Part shown: positions 1 to 8,711 of the stretch, piece by piece
How the letters are laid out: each line of letters opens with the position of its first letter
Numbering within the stretch: position 1 is the stretch's first letter
NCBI RefSeq assembly: GCF_900166625.1
Contig: NZ_LT800499.1
Span: forward strand, 1,756,115-1,820,114
Length of the DNA: 64,000 bases
Origin: Halobacillus massiliensis
GTDB lineage: Bacteria > Bacillota > Bacilli > Bacillales > Halobacillaceae
Reading direction: 5' to 3'
Notes under the pieces: model-generated
Database searches by the model: none
What the model saw: only the letters and a program-made list of their open reading frames with translations
What the model was told of the DNA's origin: nothing
Made by a program: the position numbers and the translations under genes

Positions 1-115
1 AATATTCAAGCAAACGGAACTCTCTTCCCGTTTTGTGAGAATCAAAAAAGCCTGATCGGAAGCTCACCGTTCGCCCATGGAAAGCGAGTCTTCCCCAGGC
101 CCGGTTCTAATATCA
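1..115. repeat. Type B extragenic repeat, internally deleted
   Basis: This stretch matches the type B repeat around 20083-20217: a gagaatcaaa...agcct segment, the aagctcaccgttcgcccatgg core and the ccccaggcccggttct end. The central segment found in the full copies (agaacaggtgagatccctgaag) is missing. It may continue upstream of the window. Bases 116-260 show no gene; they lead into the sigma-W promoter of the next operon. Confidence 0.8.
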
Positions 116-270
116 AGTGAAACGAAACTTATTTATTCCAGGGAAAGTGAAAGAAAATCTTTCAGCAGGGACTTCTATTAAAACCTTCCCCCCAATATAC
201 AATAATCGCTTAGTTGATAAAAAACAGCAGAACCAAAATTTCTGTTGTTTTCTGATACAATTAAAAAAAG

Positions 271-297
271 TGAAACTTATATGGACTTGAGTCCGTA
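271..297 (+). promoter_or_regulatory. Sigma-W-type promoter of the PspA operon
   Basis: TGAAAC at 271-276 and CGTA at 294-297 are separated by 17 bases. This matches the extracytoplasmic sigma-W consensus (TGAAAC, about 16-17 bases, CGTA). A start site near 303 would give a leader of roughly 38 nt before the TTG start at 341. In B. subtilis the PspA homologue is a sigma-W target, so the assignment fits the genes downstream. Confidence 0.82.
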
Positions 298-340
298 CAT
301 ATAGGTACAGCAGGTCAAGGTAGAAGGAGAGGTGCAGAAT

Positions 341-850
341 TTGAGTTTATTTTCAAGGCTGTTTTCTAAAAAGAAAACAAATACCCCGGAAATAAAAGAA
401 AGAACTCCATTAAATATTCAGGTAGGGGATATCGTGACATATGACTTGGTGGATTATGAAGTAGTGGGGAAAATTATTTATCGTGATGGATCCTACGAAT
501 GGTATTCTTATCAGCTGCTTGAAGGAAGAAATGTAAGGTGGCTGGCTGCTGAAATGGATGAAGTATTGGAACTTGGCATATATGAAACGATTAAACTGCC
601 GGTAAATTCATTCCCAGCGCATTTGGAGTATGAAGGGGTGACTTATCATAAAGATGAGGAAGGTGAGGCATATGTGACAGGTGAGGGGCGCAGTCAAAAT
701 ATTAATGGCCGCCGAACCCGGTACGCTGAATATGTTTCAAAAGATGAAGAAACTTCTCTTTCATTAGAATCATGGGGGAGCGAAATTGAGGCAAGCCTTG
801 GATATGAGATAGAGGAATATGAAATTCAAATTCTGGCAGGTTCAAAATAG
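341..850 (+). CDS. DUF4178 domain protein, first gene of PspA operon
   Basis: A 169-residue soluble protein. The body from about residue 25 (VGDIVTYDLVDYEVVGKI...) resembles DUF4178, a small beta-rich domain often encoded next to PspA and DUF350 genes; its biochemical role is unknown. I chose the TTG at 341 because the AAGGAGAGG ribosome site at 323-331 lies nine bases upstream of it, whereas the GTG at 332 directly abuts that site. The stop is 15 bases before pspA, so the genes should be co-transcribed from the sigma-W promoter at 271-297. There is no signal peptide or membrane segment. The family call rests on recalled sequence features, not on a search. Confidence 0.75.
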   Translation: MSLFSRLFSKKKTNTPEIKERTPLNIQVGDIVTYDLVDYEVVGKIIYRDGSYEWYSYQLLEGRNVRWLAAEMDEVLELGIYETIKLPVNSFPAHLEYEGVTYHKDEEGEAYVTGEGRSQNINGRRTRYAEYVSKDEETSLSLESWGSEIEASLGYEIEEYEIQILAGSK

Positions 851-865
851 AAGGAGGACAACAAA

Positions 866-1537
866 ATGTTTAAATTTTTTAATCGAGTAAAAACTGTCGT
901 TGGTGCTGAACTGAACGCTATGCTTGATAAAGCGGAAGATCCGGTAAAAATGCTGGAACAATTCATGCGAGACATGGAGAACGATATTCGTGAGGCCGAG
1001 AGTGCAGTAGCTAAACAGATCGCTAATGAAAAGATGATGAAAAGAAAATACGATGATGCTCAAGCACTGGCAGATAAACGTATGCAGCAGGCAGAAAAAG
1101 CGATCGAATCAGGGAATGATGATTTAGCTCGACGAGCACTAGAAGATAAAAAGAATCATCAGGAACAGGCGGATCAATTAAAAGCTTCCTTTGAAAGAGC
1201 ACAGGAGGATTCTACAACTCTTCGTCAAAAACTAGATGAAATGAAAAAAGAATATCAGGAAATGAAGTTGAAGAAGGATTCTTTAAAAGCTAGAGCCGAA
1301 TCGGCAAAAACGCGTACGAAGATTAACCGCACGATGTCCAGTATCGGCAATGATGAATCACGTCAAGGCTTTGAGCGTATGGAAGAAAAAGTGATGCAAT
1401 ATGAGGCAGAAGCTGAAACAAGCGAGGATTTATCAAAACAAAATCGTTCACTGGATGATGAGTTTGCTGAGCTGGATAAGGAAGACAGTATTGATGATGA
1501 GCTGGCAGCCCTGAAGAGAAAAATGAACAAAGAATAA
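866..1537 (+). CDS. pspA: PspA/IM30 family membrane stress protein
   Basis: A 223-residue PspA/IM30 (Vipp1, LiaH) protein that should coat and stabilise the inner face of a damaged cytoplasmic membrane. The first 22 residues form a typical amphipathic helix, followed by the family EDP signature at residues 24-26. From there to about residue 190 the protein is continuous charged coiled coil rich in E, K, A and Q, and the tail is acidic. A strong AAGGAGGA site at 851-858 precedes the ATG. Family length is about 220-230, so the gene is intact. The B. subtilis counterpart in a similar sigma-W setting is ydjF. Oligomeric scaffold function is inferred from the family. Confidence 0.93.
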   Translation: MFKFFNRVKTVVGAELNAMLDKAEDPVKMLEQFMRDMENDIREAESAVAKQIANEKMMKRKYDDAQALADKRMQQAEKAIESGNDDLARRALEDKKNHQEQADQLKASFERAQEDSTTLRQKLDEMKKEYQEMKLKKDSLKARAESAKTRTKINRTMSSIGNDESRQGFERMEEKVMQYEAEAETSEDLSKQNRSLDDEFAELDKEDSIDDELAALKRKMNKE

Positions 1538-1598
1538 ATATATTGTGCCTGGCTTTGTCAGGCACAATTCATTTTTTTGAAAGGAGGGGCGCAAGCGA

Positions 1599-2270
1599 AT
1601 GAAGGATTATATCGGCCTGTTTGTTGTTATATTTATAGCTATAGTTGTGGGATATCAGGCCTTTGGGGACAGTAATACACCAAAAGGGATGTCTGGAGTG
1701 AATGAAGCGGCTACATATGATGAACTGCCTGAAGAACCAGCAAGAAATGAAGTGCTAGAGAGAATCAGAGAATCAGAAGCTTCATCCATTAGAGAACTTA
1801 TTGATGTCGGTTTTCCGCTGTTAGACACCGTACAGTCAGACCGCGGAATTGCAGAAATTTACATGACACAGGAATTAACGGTAAAAGAAGCGGCAGATGA
1901 GATTGCGAATAAAATTGAACCGGACGAACAAAGCGAAGAGCAAGGCGGGAAACAAGTACTTGTCTACCCGAATGATTTCGTGATTTTGCAGGAAAGCTCT
2001 GAGGAGCCAGGTCTCGTCTTGATAGAACTTGCCAGCGATGAGTTTGTTCGCAACAATTATTCGCCAGGTTTTTTCCAGGGTTTGTTAGCTTATTCCTTGT
2101 TAAACCGTGCTCTCGGTTCTAATGATTGGGCACAAAGAAGGGCTGACAGATGTGAAGGTGGCGGTTGTTATGGGGGCTATACAATGTACGGAGGAGGTTA
2201 CAATTCAAATCCGTCTGGTTCACTCAGAGGTTCTTCCAATCGTGGTGGAGGACCGGGCACAGGAAAATAA
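1599..2270 (+). CDS. DUF4247 membrane-anchored protein with Gly-rich tail
   Basis: A 223-residue protein with one N-terminal hydrophobic helix (about residues 4-20) that is either an uncleaved anchor or a signal peptide; the rest is probably outside the cell. The central acidic region resembles DUF4247. The last 39 residues are very rich in Gly, Ser and Asn and start with a pair of cysteines (C185 and C190). I see no catalytic motif. It sits 61 bases after pspA with an AAGGAGG site, and 14 bases before the DUF350 gene. An envelope role is inferred from the location in a PspA operon; the molecular function is unknown. Confidence 0.72.
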   Translation: MKDYIGLFVVIFIAIVVGYQAFGDSNTPKGMSGVNEAATYDELPEEPARNEVLERIRESEASSIRELIDVGFPLLDTVQSDRGIAEIYMTQELTVKEAADEIANKIEPDEQSEEQGGKQVLVYPNDFVILQESSEEPGLVLIELASDEFVRNNYSPGFFQGLLAYSLLNRALGSNDWAQRRADRCEGGGCYGGYTMYGGGYNSNPSGSLRGSSNRGGGPGTGK

Positions 2271-2284
2271 GGAGGTACTAAAAA

Positions 2285-2680
2285 ATGGAACCATTTTTAG
2301 CAACAGTGGGCTATTTTGCAATTGGAATAGTCGTAGTATTAATTGGATTAGTTATTTTTGAATTTATCACAAGGCAGTATAAAGATTGGGAAGAGGTAAA
2401 GGCCGGAAATCAAGCGGTAGCCATGTCAATTTCCGGTAAAATTATGGGGATCTGTATTATCCTGGCTTTTGCTATCTATCATAGTCTCTCAATTTGGGAT
2501 ACATTAATCTGGGGTGTGTTCGGTATTGTCCTGCAGATGTTGAGCTATCTTTTGTTTGAATTCTTTACTAGAAAATTCTCTGTAGAGTCAGAACTGAAAA
2601 AGAATAATACAGCTGTAGGAATAATTTCAATTGGTGTTTCAATCGGATTAGCGATTGTTATAGGATCTTCTATTACATAA
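2285..2680 (+). CDS. DUF350 family membrane protein (operon copy)
   Basis: A 131-residue, very hydrophobic protein with four predicted membrane helices (about 8-28, 47-67, 70-92 and 107-128), the layout of DUF350 (YjfL/YshE type) proteins. Between helices 1 and 2 it has the conserved FEF-T...W-EVKAGNQAVAM segment. It is a paralogue of the DUF350 gene at 58872-59279: both share FE-T, EVK-GN-AVAM, a GKI-GI element and a terminal GL-VIG. An AAGGAGG site overlaps the end of the preceding gene. The function is unknown; the family recurs beside PspA and spermidine-synthase-like genes. Confidence 0.85.
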   Translation: MEPFLATVGYFAIGIVVVLIGLVIFEFITRQYKDWEEVKAGNQAVAMSISGKIMGICIILAFAIYHSLSIWDTLIWGVFGIVLQMLSYLLFEFFTRKFSVESELKKNNTAVGIISIGVSIGLAIVIGSSIT

Positions 2681-2715
2681 ACAAACTGAGTCAGCAGGAT
2701 AACGGAGTGAATAGA

Positions 2716-4266
2716 ATGGATATTTTGGCTGAGAAGAAGAGCCGGCTGATTTATTGGGCATCAGGTATAGTATCGATCTGCGGGATTATCTTTGAAGTTC
2801 TGTTTGGTGCTCTCGGCTCCTACATATTAGGTGATGGAGTAAAGCAATATACAATTACAATCAGCTTATTCCTTACGGGTATGGGAGTAGGAGCAAGTCT
2901 CAGCGAAAAGGTTATGGGTCGTTTAATTATAACGTTTGTGTGGATTGAGTTTTTAGTTGCTTTGATTGGCGGATTTTCAAGCTTTATGATGTTTGGAATG
3001 ACCGCATTTGCTCCTAGCGGCACAGATGCTTTATTTCTATATATTATTACTTTTACCATCGGTGCACTTACCGGTGTTGAGCTTCCTATACTTATTCGAA
3101 AAGCAAACGATATTGGTGTGGAACTCAGCCGCAGTACGGCAAGAGTTTTGTTTTCAGATTATGCAGGCGGATTAATTGGTGGTCTATTGTTCGCATTTTA
3201 CTTACGACCGCAAATGGGTATGGTCAAAACAGCATTTTTTGTGGCCTGCATTAATCTGGCTGTGGCTGTTTGGATCTTATATTTATTTCGGTCTGAAATT
3301 AGAAATCTTGTGTTTCATTCTACAGCTGCCGCTGGCATAGGAGTGCTGCTTATAGTTGGACTATTTTTCGGGGAAGAAATGGCTTTTTCCTTTGAACAAA
3401 AGCTGTATAAGGATCCCATTCTCCATAGTGAGCAAAGTGCTTATCAAAAAATTATTTTAACGAAAGAGCAGGGGGATATAAGACTCTTTTTAGATGGTTC
3501 TCTGCAATTCAGCTCTTCAGATGAGCATAGATATCACGAGACGCTCGTGTATCCACCAATGGGGACGGCAGACAAGATCGATAAAGTTCTTATTCTCGGC
3601 GGTGGCGACGGGTTAGCTGCAAAAGAAGTATTGAAATATGAAGAAGTTAAAGAGGTGGATTTAGTGGATTTAGATCCAGCCGTAACTGAACTTGGTGCCA
3701 CCAACTATCATCTGAGACAGTTGAATGAAAATGTATTTCAAAACCCTCGTCTTCAAGTCATTAATAAGGACGCATTTAAGTACTTAGAAGGATATGATGG
3801 TTTCTATGATGTGATTATTATAGATTTGCCCGATCCTAATAATGAAAGCTTAAATAAACTATATACCCAGGAATTTTATTCGCTTGTACGAAACCACCTT
3901 ATACCTGGCGGTGCTGCCATGATACAGGCGACAAGCCCTGTTTTTGCTACTGAAGTTTATTGGACGATTGATGAAACGATTCAATCTGCTGGTTTGAAAA
4001 CAGAGAACCTCCATGTCGATATACCAAGCTTTGGGAACTGGGGTTTTATTATGGCAAGCCGTGAATCTATTCATCTCAGTGACGTTGAATTGCCAGAAGA
4101 TGCCCGCTTTCTAACAGCTGAAATGCTTGAAGCTATGACAGTGTTTGGAAAAGATGAAGATAGGGAAATCGTAAATCGTGAAGGCGAGTCTGTCTCATTA
4201 ACTCCTAATACATTGATCGATCCTAATTTAATTCAAAAATATGAACAGGCTTGGCAGAATTATTAA
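2716..4266 (+). CDS. Membrane-anchored spermidine synthase-like aminopropyltransferase
   Basis: A 516-residue fusion. The first 220 or so residues contain about seven hydrophobic membrane helices. The C-terminal half is a spermidine-synthase fold: [11 protein letters not shown], the SAM-site motif LGGGDG (GGGDG at residues 295-299), a VDLDP strand end and DLPDPN in place of the classical DSTDP. The family would transfer an aminopropyl group from decarboxylated SAM to an amine, but acceptor and product are unknown here. I prefer the ATG at 2716, eight bases after GGAG; the GTG at 2707 overlaps that site. It is the fifth gene of the sigma-W operon. SpeD, encoded at 35585, could supply decarboxylated SAM. 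Confidence 0.85.
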   Translation: MDILAEKKSRLIYWASGIVSICGIIFEVLFGALGSYILGDGVKQYTITISLFLTGMGVGASLSEKVMGRLIITFVWIEFLVALIGGFSSFMMFGMTAFAPSGTDALFLYIITFTIGALTGVELPILIRKANDIGVELSRSTARVLFSDYAGGLIGGLLFAFYLRPQMGMVKTAFFVACINLAVAVWILYLFRSEIRNLVFHSTAAAGIGVLLIVGLFFGEEMAFSFEQKLYKDPILHSEQSAYQKIILTKEQGDIRLFLDGSLQFSSSDEHRYHETLVYPPMGTADKIDKVLILGGGDGLAAKEVLKYEEVKEVDLVDLDPAVTELGATNYHLRQLNENVFQNPRLQVINKDAFKYLEGYDGFYDVIIIDLPDPNNESLNKLYTQEFYSLVRNHLIPGGAAMIQATSPVFATEVYWTIDETIQSAGLKTENLHVDIPSFGNWGFIMASRESIHLSDVELPEDARFLTAEMLEAMTVFGKDEDREIVNREGESVSLTPNTLIDPNLIQKYEQAWQNY

Positions 4267-4289
4267 TATTCTTTTTAAGGAGTGGTAGT

Positions 4290-4970
4290 GTGAAAGTATC
4301 ATTTCATGGACATTCGGTTGTACGAGTTGAGGTTAATGGAAAAACAATTTTAATTGATCCGTTTATTTCTAATAATGGGAACACGGATTTAAATGCTGAA
4401 GAAGTACATGCAGACGTTATTCTTTTAACACATGGACACAATGACCATGTAGGAGATACTGTGGATATTGCAAAACGCTGTGATTCCCTTGTTGTCGCGC
4501 CTTTTGAATTAGCTGACTATCTTGGAAATAAAGGTCTAAATACTCACCCTATTTATATTGGCGGCAGCCACTCATTTGATTTTGGCACAGTGAAACTGAC
4601 GCAGGCTTTCCACGGTTCATCATTTACTGAAGATGATGGAACAGTTGTCTATACAGGAATGCCGACAGGAATTCTGCTAAAGGCAGATGGCAAAACGATC
4701 TATCACGCTGGAGACACAGGCTTGTTCAGTGATTTAAAAATGATCGGGGAAATGAATGAAATTGACTTAGCCTTCCTGCCTATTGGAGACAACTTCACAA
4801 TGGGACCTGACGATGCTCTTATCGCTGCCAAATGGATAAATGCGAAACAGGTGGTTCCGATTCACTACAACACCTTTGATTTGATCGCACAGGATGGACA
4901 AGCTTTTGCGGAGAAAGTTAAACCTGGTAAAGGTAAAGTGTTGGAGCCGGGAGACTCTATAGAACTGTAA
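4290..4970 (+). CDS. UPF0173 metal-dependent hydrolase (YtkL-like)
   Basis: A 226-residue metallo-beta-lactamase-fold hydrolase of the UPF0173 family, the same length as B. subtilis YtkL. The metal-binding motif HGHNDH places H48, H50, D52 and H53 in the active site, and AGDTGL and IPIHYN segments follow. The natural substrate is not known. The GTG at 4290 lies after a good AAGGAG site and gives the family N-terminus MKVSFHGHS; an in-frame upstream start at 4251 would overlap the previous gene. It sits 23 bases after the aminopropyltransferase-like gene and is probably read through from it; a strong terminator follows. Confidence 0.9.
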   Translation: MKVSFHGHSVVRVEVNGKTILIDPFISNNGNTDLNAEEVHADVILLTHGHNDHVGDTVDIAKRCDSLVVAPFELADYLGNKGLNTHPIYIGGSHSFDFGTVKLTQAFHGSSFTEDDGTVVYTGMPTGILLKADGKTIYHAGDTGLFSDLKMIGEMNEIDLAFLPIGDNFTMGPDDALIAAKWINAKQVVPIHYNTFDLIAQDGQAFAEKVKPGKGKVLEPGDSIEL

Positions 4971-4980
4971 CTGTAGGTTA

Positions 4981-5008
4981 AAACCCACAATTTTTTGTGG
5001 GTTTTTTT
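4981..5008 (+). terminator. Terminator after ytkL-like gene
   Basis: AAACCCACAA pairs with TTGTGGGTTT around a short T-rich loop and is followed by a run of T. It ends the sigma-W operon. Confidence 0.9.
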
Positions 5009-5116
5009 CAGCTTTTGGAAGCAAAATCAGGCAGCCATTGCAGGAAAACTGTATCACTTGTATAATAACAATAATGCTGGGTTATATTAGTACAGTTAGA
5101 AAGAATGGTGATCGAA

Positions 5117-6427
5117 GTGGCTACCAAACATGAACAGATCCTTGAACATATTGATTCCTTGCCTGTAGGGAGTAAGATTTCTGTCAGGGGAATTGCTAAG
5201 GCGTTAAATGTAAGCGAAGGAACTGCTTATCGGGCGATAAAAGAAGCGGAAAATCAAAATTTGGTGAGTACGATCGAACGCGTGGGAACGATAAGAATTG
5301 AAAAGAAGAAAAAAGAGAATATAGAAAAGCTGACTTTTGCTGAAATAACAAAGGTTGTCGATGGCCAGGTGCTGGGCGGCCGTGAAGGACTGCATAAAAC
5401 CCTGAATAAATTCGTTGTTGGGGCAATGAAACTTGAAGCTATGATGCGGTACACAGAAGCAGGATCTCTCCTCATTGTCGGTAACCGTACAAATGCTCAT
5501 GAGCTGGCTGTTAAAGAAGGGGCCGCTGTACTTGTAACAGGTGGATTTGACACAACAGAAACAGTCAAGAAATTAGCGGATGAAAAGAAACTTCCTGTTA
5601 TCTCTACTAGTTATGATACGTTTACAGTAGCAACGATGATAAACAGGGCCATTTATGATCAGCTGATTAAGAAGGAAATAGTGGTCGTGGATGACATTTA
5701 TACTTCTTTTGAAAAGTCTATTTACTTAAATGTCGAAGATCAAATCACAAGATGGTACCAGCTGAATGAACAGACTCAACATAGCCGGTTTCCTGTCGTA
5801 GATAATAAAAACAGGGTCGTTGGAATCGTAACCTCAAAAGATGTTATTAATAAAGATTCTTCTCTTGCGATAGAGAAGGTTATGACGAAAAATCCTATGA
5901 CTGTTCAAGTGACGACGTCTTTGACGAATGCAGCTCATGTTATGGTATGGGAAGGAATAGAGCTGATGCCGGTGGTGGATCAGTCCCACAAACTTCAAGG
6001 GATAGTTTCCAGACAGGACGTTCTTAAAGCGCTGCAAAATTTACAAAGGCAGCCTCAGATTGGGGAGACGATCGAAGATTTAGTGTCCAGCCAGCTCGAA
6101 GTAAATGAGGATGAGGGAGTTTTTACTCTTAAAACAACCGTCACACCACAAATGACAAATCAATTAGGAACCCTTTCATATGGTGTATTTACTACGTTAA
6201 TTACGGAGGCTTCAAGCCGGCTGCTGAGCAGACATAAAAAGGGAAACCTAGTTGTTGAAAATATCTCTGTACTGTTTATTAAACCAGTGCAACTGGAAAG
6301 CTACATCGAGATTAAGCCAGAGCTGCTTGAGATCGGTCGTAAATTTGCTAAAGTAGAAGTAGGGGTTTATCACAATAAGTCGATTGTTGGTAAGGCACTC
6401 CTCATGGCCCAGCTTATTGACCGATAA
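5117..6427 (+). CDS. ytoI: YtoI-like DRTGG/CBS/hotdog transcription factor
   Basis: A 436-residue cytosolic protein with a winged-helix DNA-binding N-terminus (about 1-60, VSEGTAYRAIKEAE), a DRTGG domain (about 70-185), two CBS repeats (about 190-305, VVDNKNRVVGIVTSKDVI and VVDQSHKLQGIVSRQDVL) and a C-terminal thioesterase-like hotdog domain (about 330-430). CBS and DRTGG domains suggest nucleotide sensing, but the ligand and targets are unknown. I chose GTG at 5117: GGTGATC at 5107-5113 is a good anti-SD match and the N-terminus then reads (M)ATKHEQI as in relatives; ATG at 5105 has no ribosome site. It stands alone between terminators. Confidence 0.88.
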   Translation: MATKHEQILEHIDSLPVGSKISVRGIAKALNVSEGTAYRAIKEAENQNLVSTIERVGTIRIEKKKKENIEKLTFAEITKVVDGQVLGGREGLHKTLNKFVVGAMKLEAMMRYTEAGSLLIVGNRTNAHELAVKEGAAVLVTGGFDTTETVKKLADEKKLPVISTSYDTFTVATMINRAIYDQLIKKEIVVVDDIYTSFEKSIYLNVEDQITRWYQLNEQTQHSRFPVVDNKNRVVGIVTSKDVINKDSSLAIEKVMTKNPMTVQVTTSLTNAAHVMVWEGIELMPVVDQSHKLQGIVSRQDVLKALQNLQRQPQIGETIEDLVSSQLEVNEDEGVFTLKTTVTPQMTNQLGTLSYGVFTTLITEASSRLLSRHKKGNLVVENISVLFIKPVQLESYIEIKPELLEIGRKFAKVEVGVYHNKSIVGKALLMAQLIDR

Positions 6428-6457
6428 AAAAAGTCGCTGCAGGGAAGCGACTTTTTT
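6426..6457. terminator. Bidirectional terminator between ytoI and ytpI
   Basis: AAGTCGCT (6431-6438) pairs with AGCGACTT (6446-6453). It is flanked by an A run and a T run, so it can serve both convergent genes. Confidence 0.9.
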
Positions 6458-6469
6458 CGTACGTACATA

Positions 6470-6772
6470 TTAACTTTTCGACAGGCGTTTTTGATATTCA
6501 TTCCGATAGTGGTTAGTGGCTTTAATGCCATAACGAAACTGCAATACACCTAAAATAAGAAAAAGGATGCCGATAAATAGAGACAGGCGTGTTTCATAAA
6601 AAAGATATTGGTTAATGCCGAAGAAAAATATGAAAACACCCATAAATATTTTAGATCGGCTGTTTAAATACTCCTGTTCAAGCGGATCCTTCGTTTTCCA
6701 TACCATCACTTTATAATAAAGATAAAGCACGAATGAAATGAGAATAATTATAGGGAAGATAACCAACAACAT
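6470..6772 (-). CDS. ytpI: YtpI-like small membrane protein
   Basis: A 100-residue protein with an N-terminal helix (about 2-20) and two further hydrophobic helices (about 44-62 and 64-82), matching B. subtilis YtpI in length and position between ytoI and nrnA. The function is unknown. An AGGAG site lies just upstream of the ATG on the minus strand. The gene is transcribed divergently from nrnA and shares a bidirectional terminator with ytoI. Confidence 0.82.
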   Translation of the reverse strand: MLLVIFPIIILISFVLYLYYKVMVWKTKDPLEQEYLNSRSKIFMGVFIFFFGINQYLFYETRLSLFIGILFLILGVLQFRYGIKATNHYRNEYQKRLSKS

Positions 6773-6890
6773 CGACTCCTGATTTTAAATTTATTCCGAT
6801 GTTAATTGTAGCTTGTTTTATTCTCTATGGCTACCAGTAAATCAAAAGATATGGGATAATGAGCAAAGGAAAATTGGAAAGAGGGATTAT

Positions 6891-7838
6891 ATGGAAGTTA
6901 AAAAACAAATTATGGAAGCCTTTCAAACATTCAATACAATTATCGTACACCGTCATGTAAGACCTGATCCCGATGCGTACGGATCGCAGGGTGGTCTTGC
7001 TGAACTATTGAAAGAGAGCTTTCCAAATAAAAAAATTTACGTTACCGGTGAAGAAGAGCCTTCTTTAAATTTCATGGCCAGAATGGATGAAGTTTCTGAT
7101 GAAGATTATAATGAAGCGCTGGTAGTAGTTTGTGATACAGCCAATCAGGCCCGGATAGATGATCAAAGATACAATTACGGGAAAATGCTTGTTAAAATCG
7201 ATCATCATCCTAACGTAGACGAGTATGGGGATATCAACTGGGTTGATACTTCCGCAAGTTCGACTAGTGAAATGATTTTTCAGTTGTTTAAATACAGTGA
7301 GAACCTGAAAATAAATGATGAAGCTGCCCGGCTGATTTACGCAGGAATTGTCGGAGATACTGGCCGTTTCTTATTCCCTAGTACGACAACAGAGACATTT
7401 GAAGCTGCTGCTGAGCTAGTAAAATATAATTTTGACCGCTCAAAAATGTATAACAATATGTACAGCACCCCTATAAATGTAGCTAAATTAAAGGGGTACG
7501 TGCTCCAGAACTTTACGGTTCATCCCGAAGGATACAGTACAGTAAGGCTAACTAAAGAGATTCTTAAAGAGTTCCGGGTTACAGCTTCTGAAACGAGTGC
7601 CCTTGTCGGGTTGTTGGGGGACATGGACGGAATACTGGCTTGGGCGTACTTTATTGAAGAAGAAGACCAGATTCGGGTTCGGCTGCGTTCTAAAGGACCT
7701 GTTATTAATGGGATTGCTGCTGAGCATAACGGTGGCGGCCATCCAATGGCTGCAGGAGCCTCTGCTGAATCCTGGGAGGAAACAGAGATGGTTGAGCAGA
7801 AGCTGAAAAACGTCTGCCTCGAATTTAAGAAAGAATAA
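6891..7838 (+). CDS. nrnA: NrnA nano-RNase / pAp phosphatase
   Basis: A 315-residue DHH-DHHA1 phosphoesterase that degrades oligoribonucleotides of a few bases and dephosphorylates 3'-phosphoadenosine 5'-phosphate. Visible motifs are HRHVRPDPDAYGS near the N-terminus, CDTAN, the DHH signature KIDHHPN, and the C-terminal DHHA1 glycine motif NGGGHPMAAGA. I chose the ATG at 6891, which follows GAGGG and gives the usual family length (B. subtilis 313); an in-frame ATG at 6813 lies in the divergent promoter region. It is probably monocistronic, with a shared terminator toward the convergent ytrI. Confidence 0.95.
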   Translation: MEVKKQIMEAFQTFNTIIVHRHVRPDPDAYGSQGGLAELLKESFPNKKIYVTGEEEPSLNFMARMDEVSDEDYNEALVVVCDTANQARIDDQRYNYGKMLVKIDHHPNVDEYGDINWVDTSASSTSEMIFQLFKYSENLKINDEAARLIYAGIVGDTGRFLFPSTTTETFEAAAELVKYNFDRSKMYNNMYSTPINVAKLKGYVLQNFTVHPEGYSTVRLTKEILKEFRVTASETSALVGLLGDMDGILAWAYFIEEEDQIRVRLRSKGPVINGIAAEHNGGGHPMAAGASAESWEETEMVEQKLKNVCLEFKKE

Positions 7839-7843
7839 CAAAA

Positions 7844-7879
7844 AGAGAGTTTTCGGTTTATCCGAATAACTCTCTTAGT
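7844..7879. terminator. Bidirectional terminator between nrnA and ytrI
   Basis: AGAGAGTT at 7844-7851 pairs with AACTCTCT at 7868-7875, and an inner TTCGG/CCGAA stem extends the hairpin. The flanking A and T runs are short. Confidence 0.75.
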
Positions 7880-8378
7880 TTTCTATAGATATTTTTAGTT
7901 TTAAATCAACACGGTTGGCTATGATCAGCTGAGTAACTTCCAACTTATAGGTGAAGCCTTCTATGACAAATGGTTTTCCTTCAATGGCTGAAAGAATGAG
8001 CTCGCTATGATCCGCTATTTCTTCTATACTTTCGCCATTTATGGATTCAAGCTGTTTTCTAACCATGAAAGATAATTCGTGCTGTGTCAGCTTGTCTATC
8101 TGTAAAGCTTTTGTATTAGTGAAAGATGGGGAGATCTCTTGGATGGTGAGGGCTTCACTTCTTTGTTCATCTGCTTCCTTTTCTGCATTCATAAGATTGT
8201 CATACTTTGTCTCAAGCTCATTAAGCTCTGTTGACAGCTCAATGTTCTCTTCTTCAAGGTGTTCATGAAGCTGGTCATTAATGAACATAAAAAATATATA
8301 GCCTGTAATCACCCCAAGAGCGCAGCCGGCAAAAAAGCGCCGCCACTCTTTATTGCGTAATTGTGGAGGGAGATACAA
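7875..8378 (-). CDS. ytrI: YtrI-like sporulation membrane protein
   Basis: A 167-residue protein, the same length as B. subtilis YtrI. It has a short basic N-terminus, one membrane helix (about 16-34) and then a charged coiled coil (about 38-75) and a small C-terminal domain presumably outside the membrane. The B. subtilis ytrHI pair is made in the mother cell and needed for efficient sporulation; the exact mechanism is not known. It starts directly after ytrH ends, so the two are translationally linked. Confidence 0.85.
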   Translation of the reverse strand: MYLPPQLRNKEWRRFFAGCALGVITGYIFFMFINDQLHEHLEEENIELSTELNELETKYDNLMNAEKEADEQRSEALTIQEISPSFTNTKALQIDKLTQHELSFMVRKQLESINGESIEEIADHSELILSAIEGKPFVIEGFTYKLEVTQLIIANRVDLKLKISIEN

Positions 8379-8711
8379 TTAAACAACCTCCTCACCCACC
8401 AGCAGCTCGAAAATAAACAGTGCTGTCTGCACACCGCCCATTGCTGCTACTATAATCATAATTTGTTTAAAAAGGTCAAAGGTAGAGCCTTCAAATATTC
8501 CTTTTTCAAAATTGCTGATGGCGTCAAAAGTTCCTCCAATGGCGGCTACGATCGCCCATATCCTTAACCCTTTTGCAATTCTGTGCATAGAAGTAAACGG
8601 AGCCTCACCAGTTAGAAAGCTGCCGATACTTCCTATCAACGTCCCTCCCATAATGACTCCAAAGGCAATGAAAAAGCATTGAATCATTGAAATGACGAGT
8701 CTCTCTTCCAT
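8379..8711 (-). CDS. ytrH: YtrH-like sporulation membrane protein
   Basis: A 110-residue protein with three membrane helices (about 6-28, 42-62 and 80-102). It matches YtrH in size and in its position upstream of ytrI. I chose the inner ATG at 8711, because AAAGAGG on the minus strand lies eight bases before it; the ATG six codons upstream overlaps that ribosome site. Sporulation function is inferred from the B. subtilis pair. The promoter region is shared divergently with dnaE. I did not find a convincing sigma-E promoter at the expected distance. Confidence 0.83.
   Translation of the reverse strand: MEERLVISMIQCFFIAFGVIMGGTLIGSIGSFLTGEAPFTSMHRIAKGLRIWAIVAAIGGTFDAISNFEKGIFEGSTFDLFKQIMIIVAAMGGVQTALFIFELLVGEEVV

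Noticed and set aside
2107-2361. Frame spanning the DUF4247-DUF350 junction
   Set aside because: It is an alternative frame over two real genes with proper ribosome sites.
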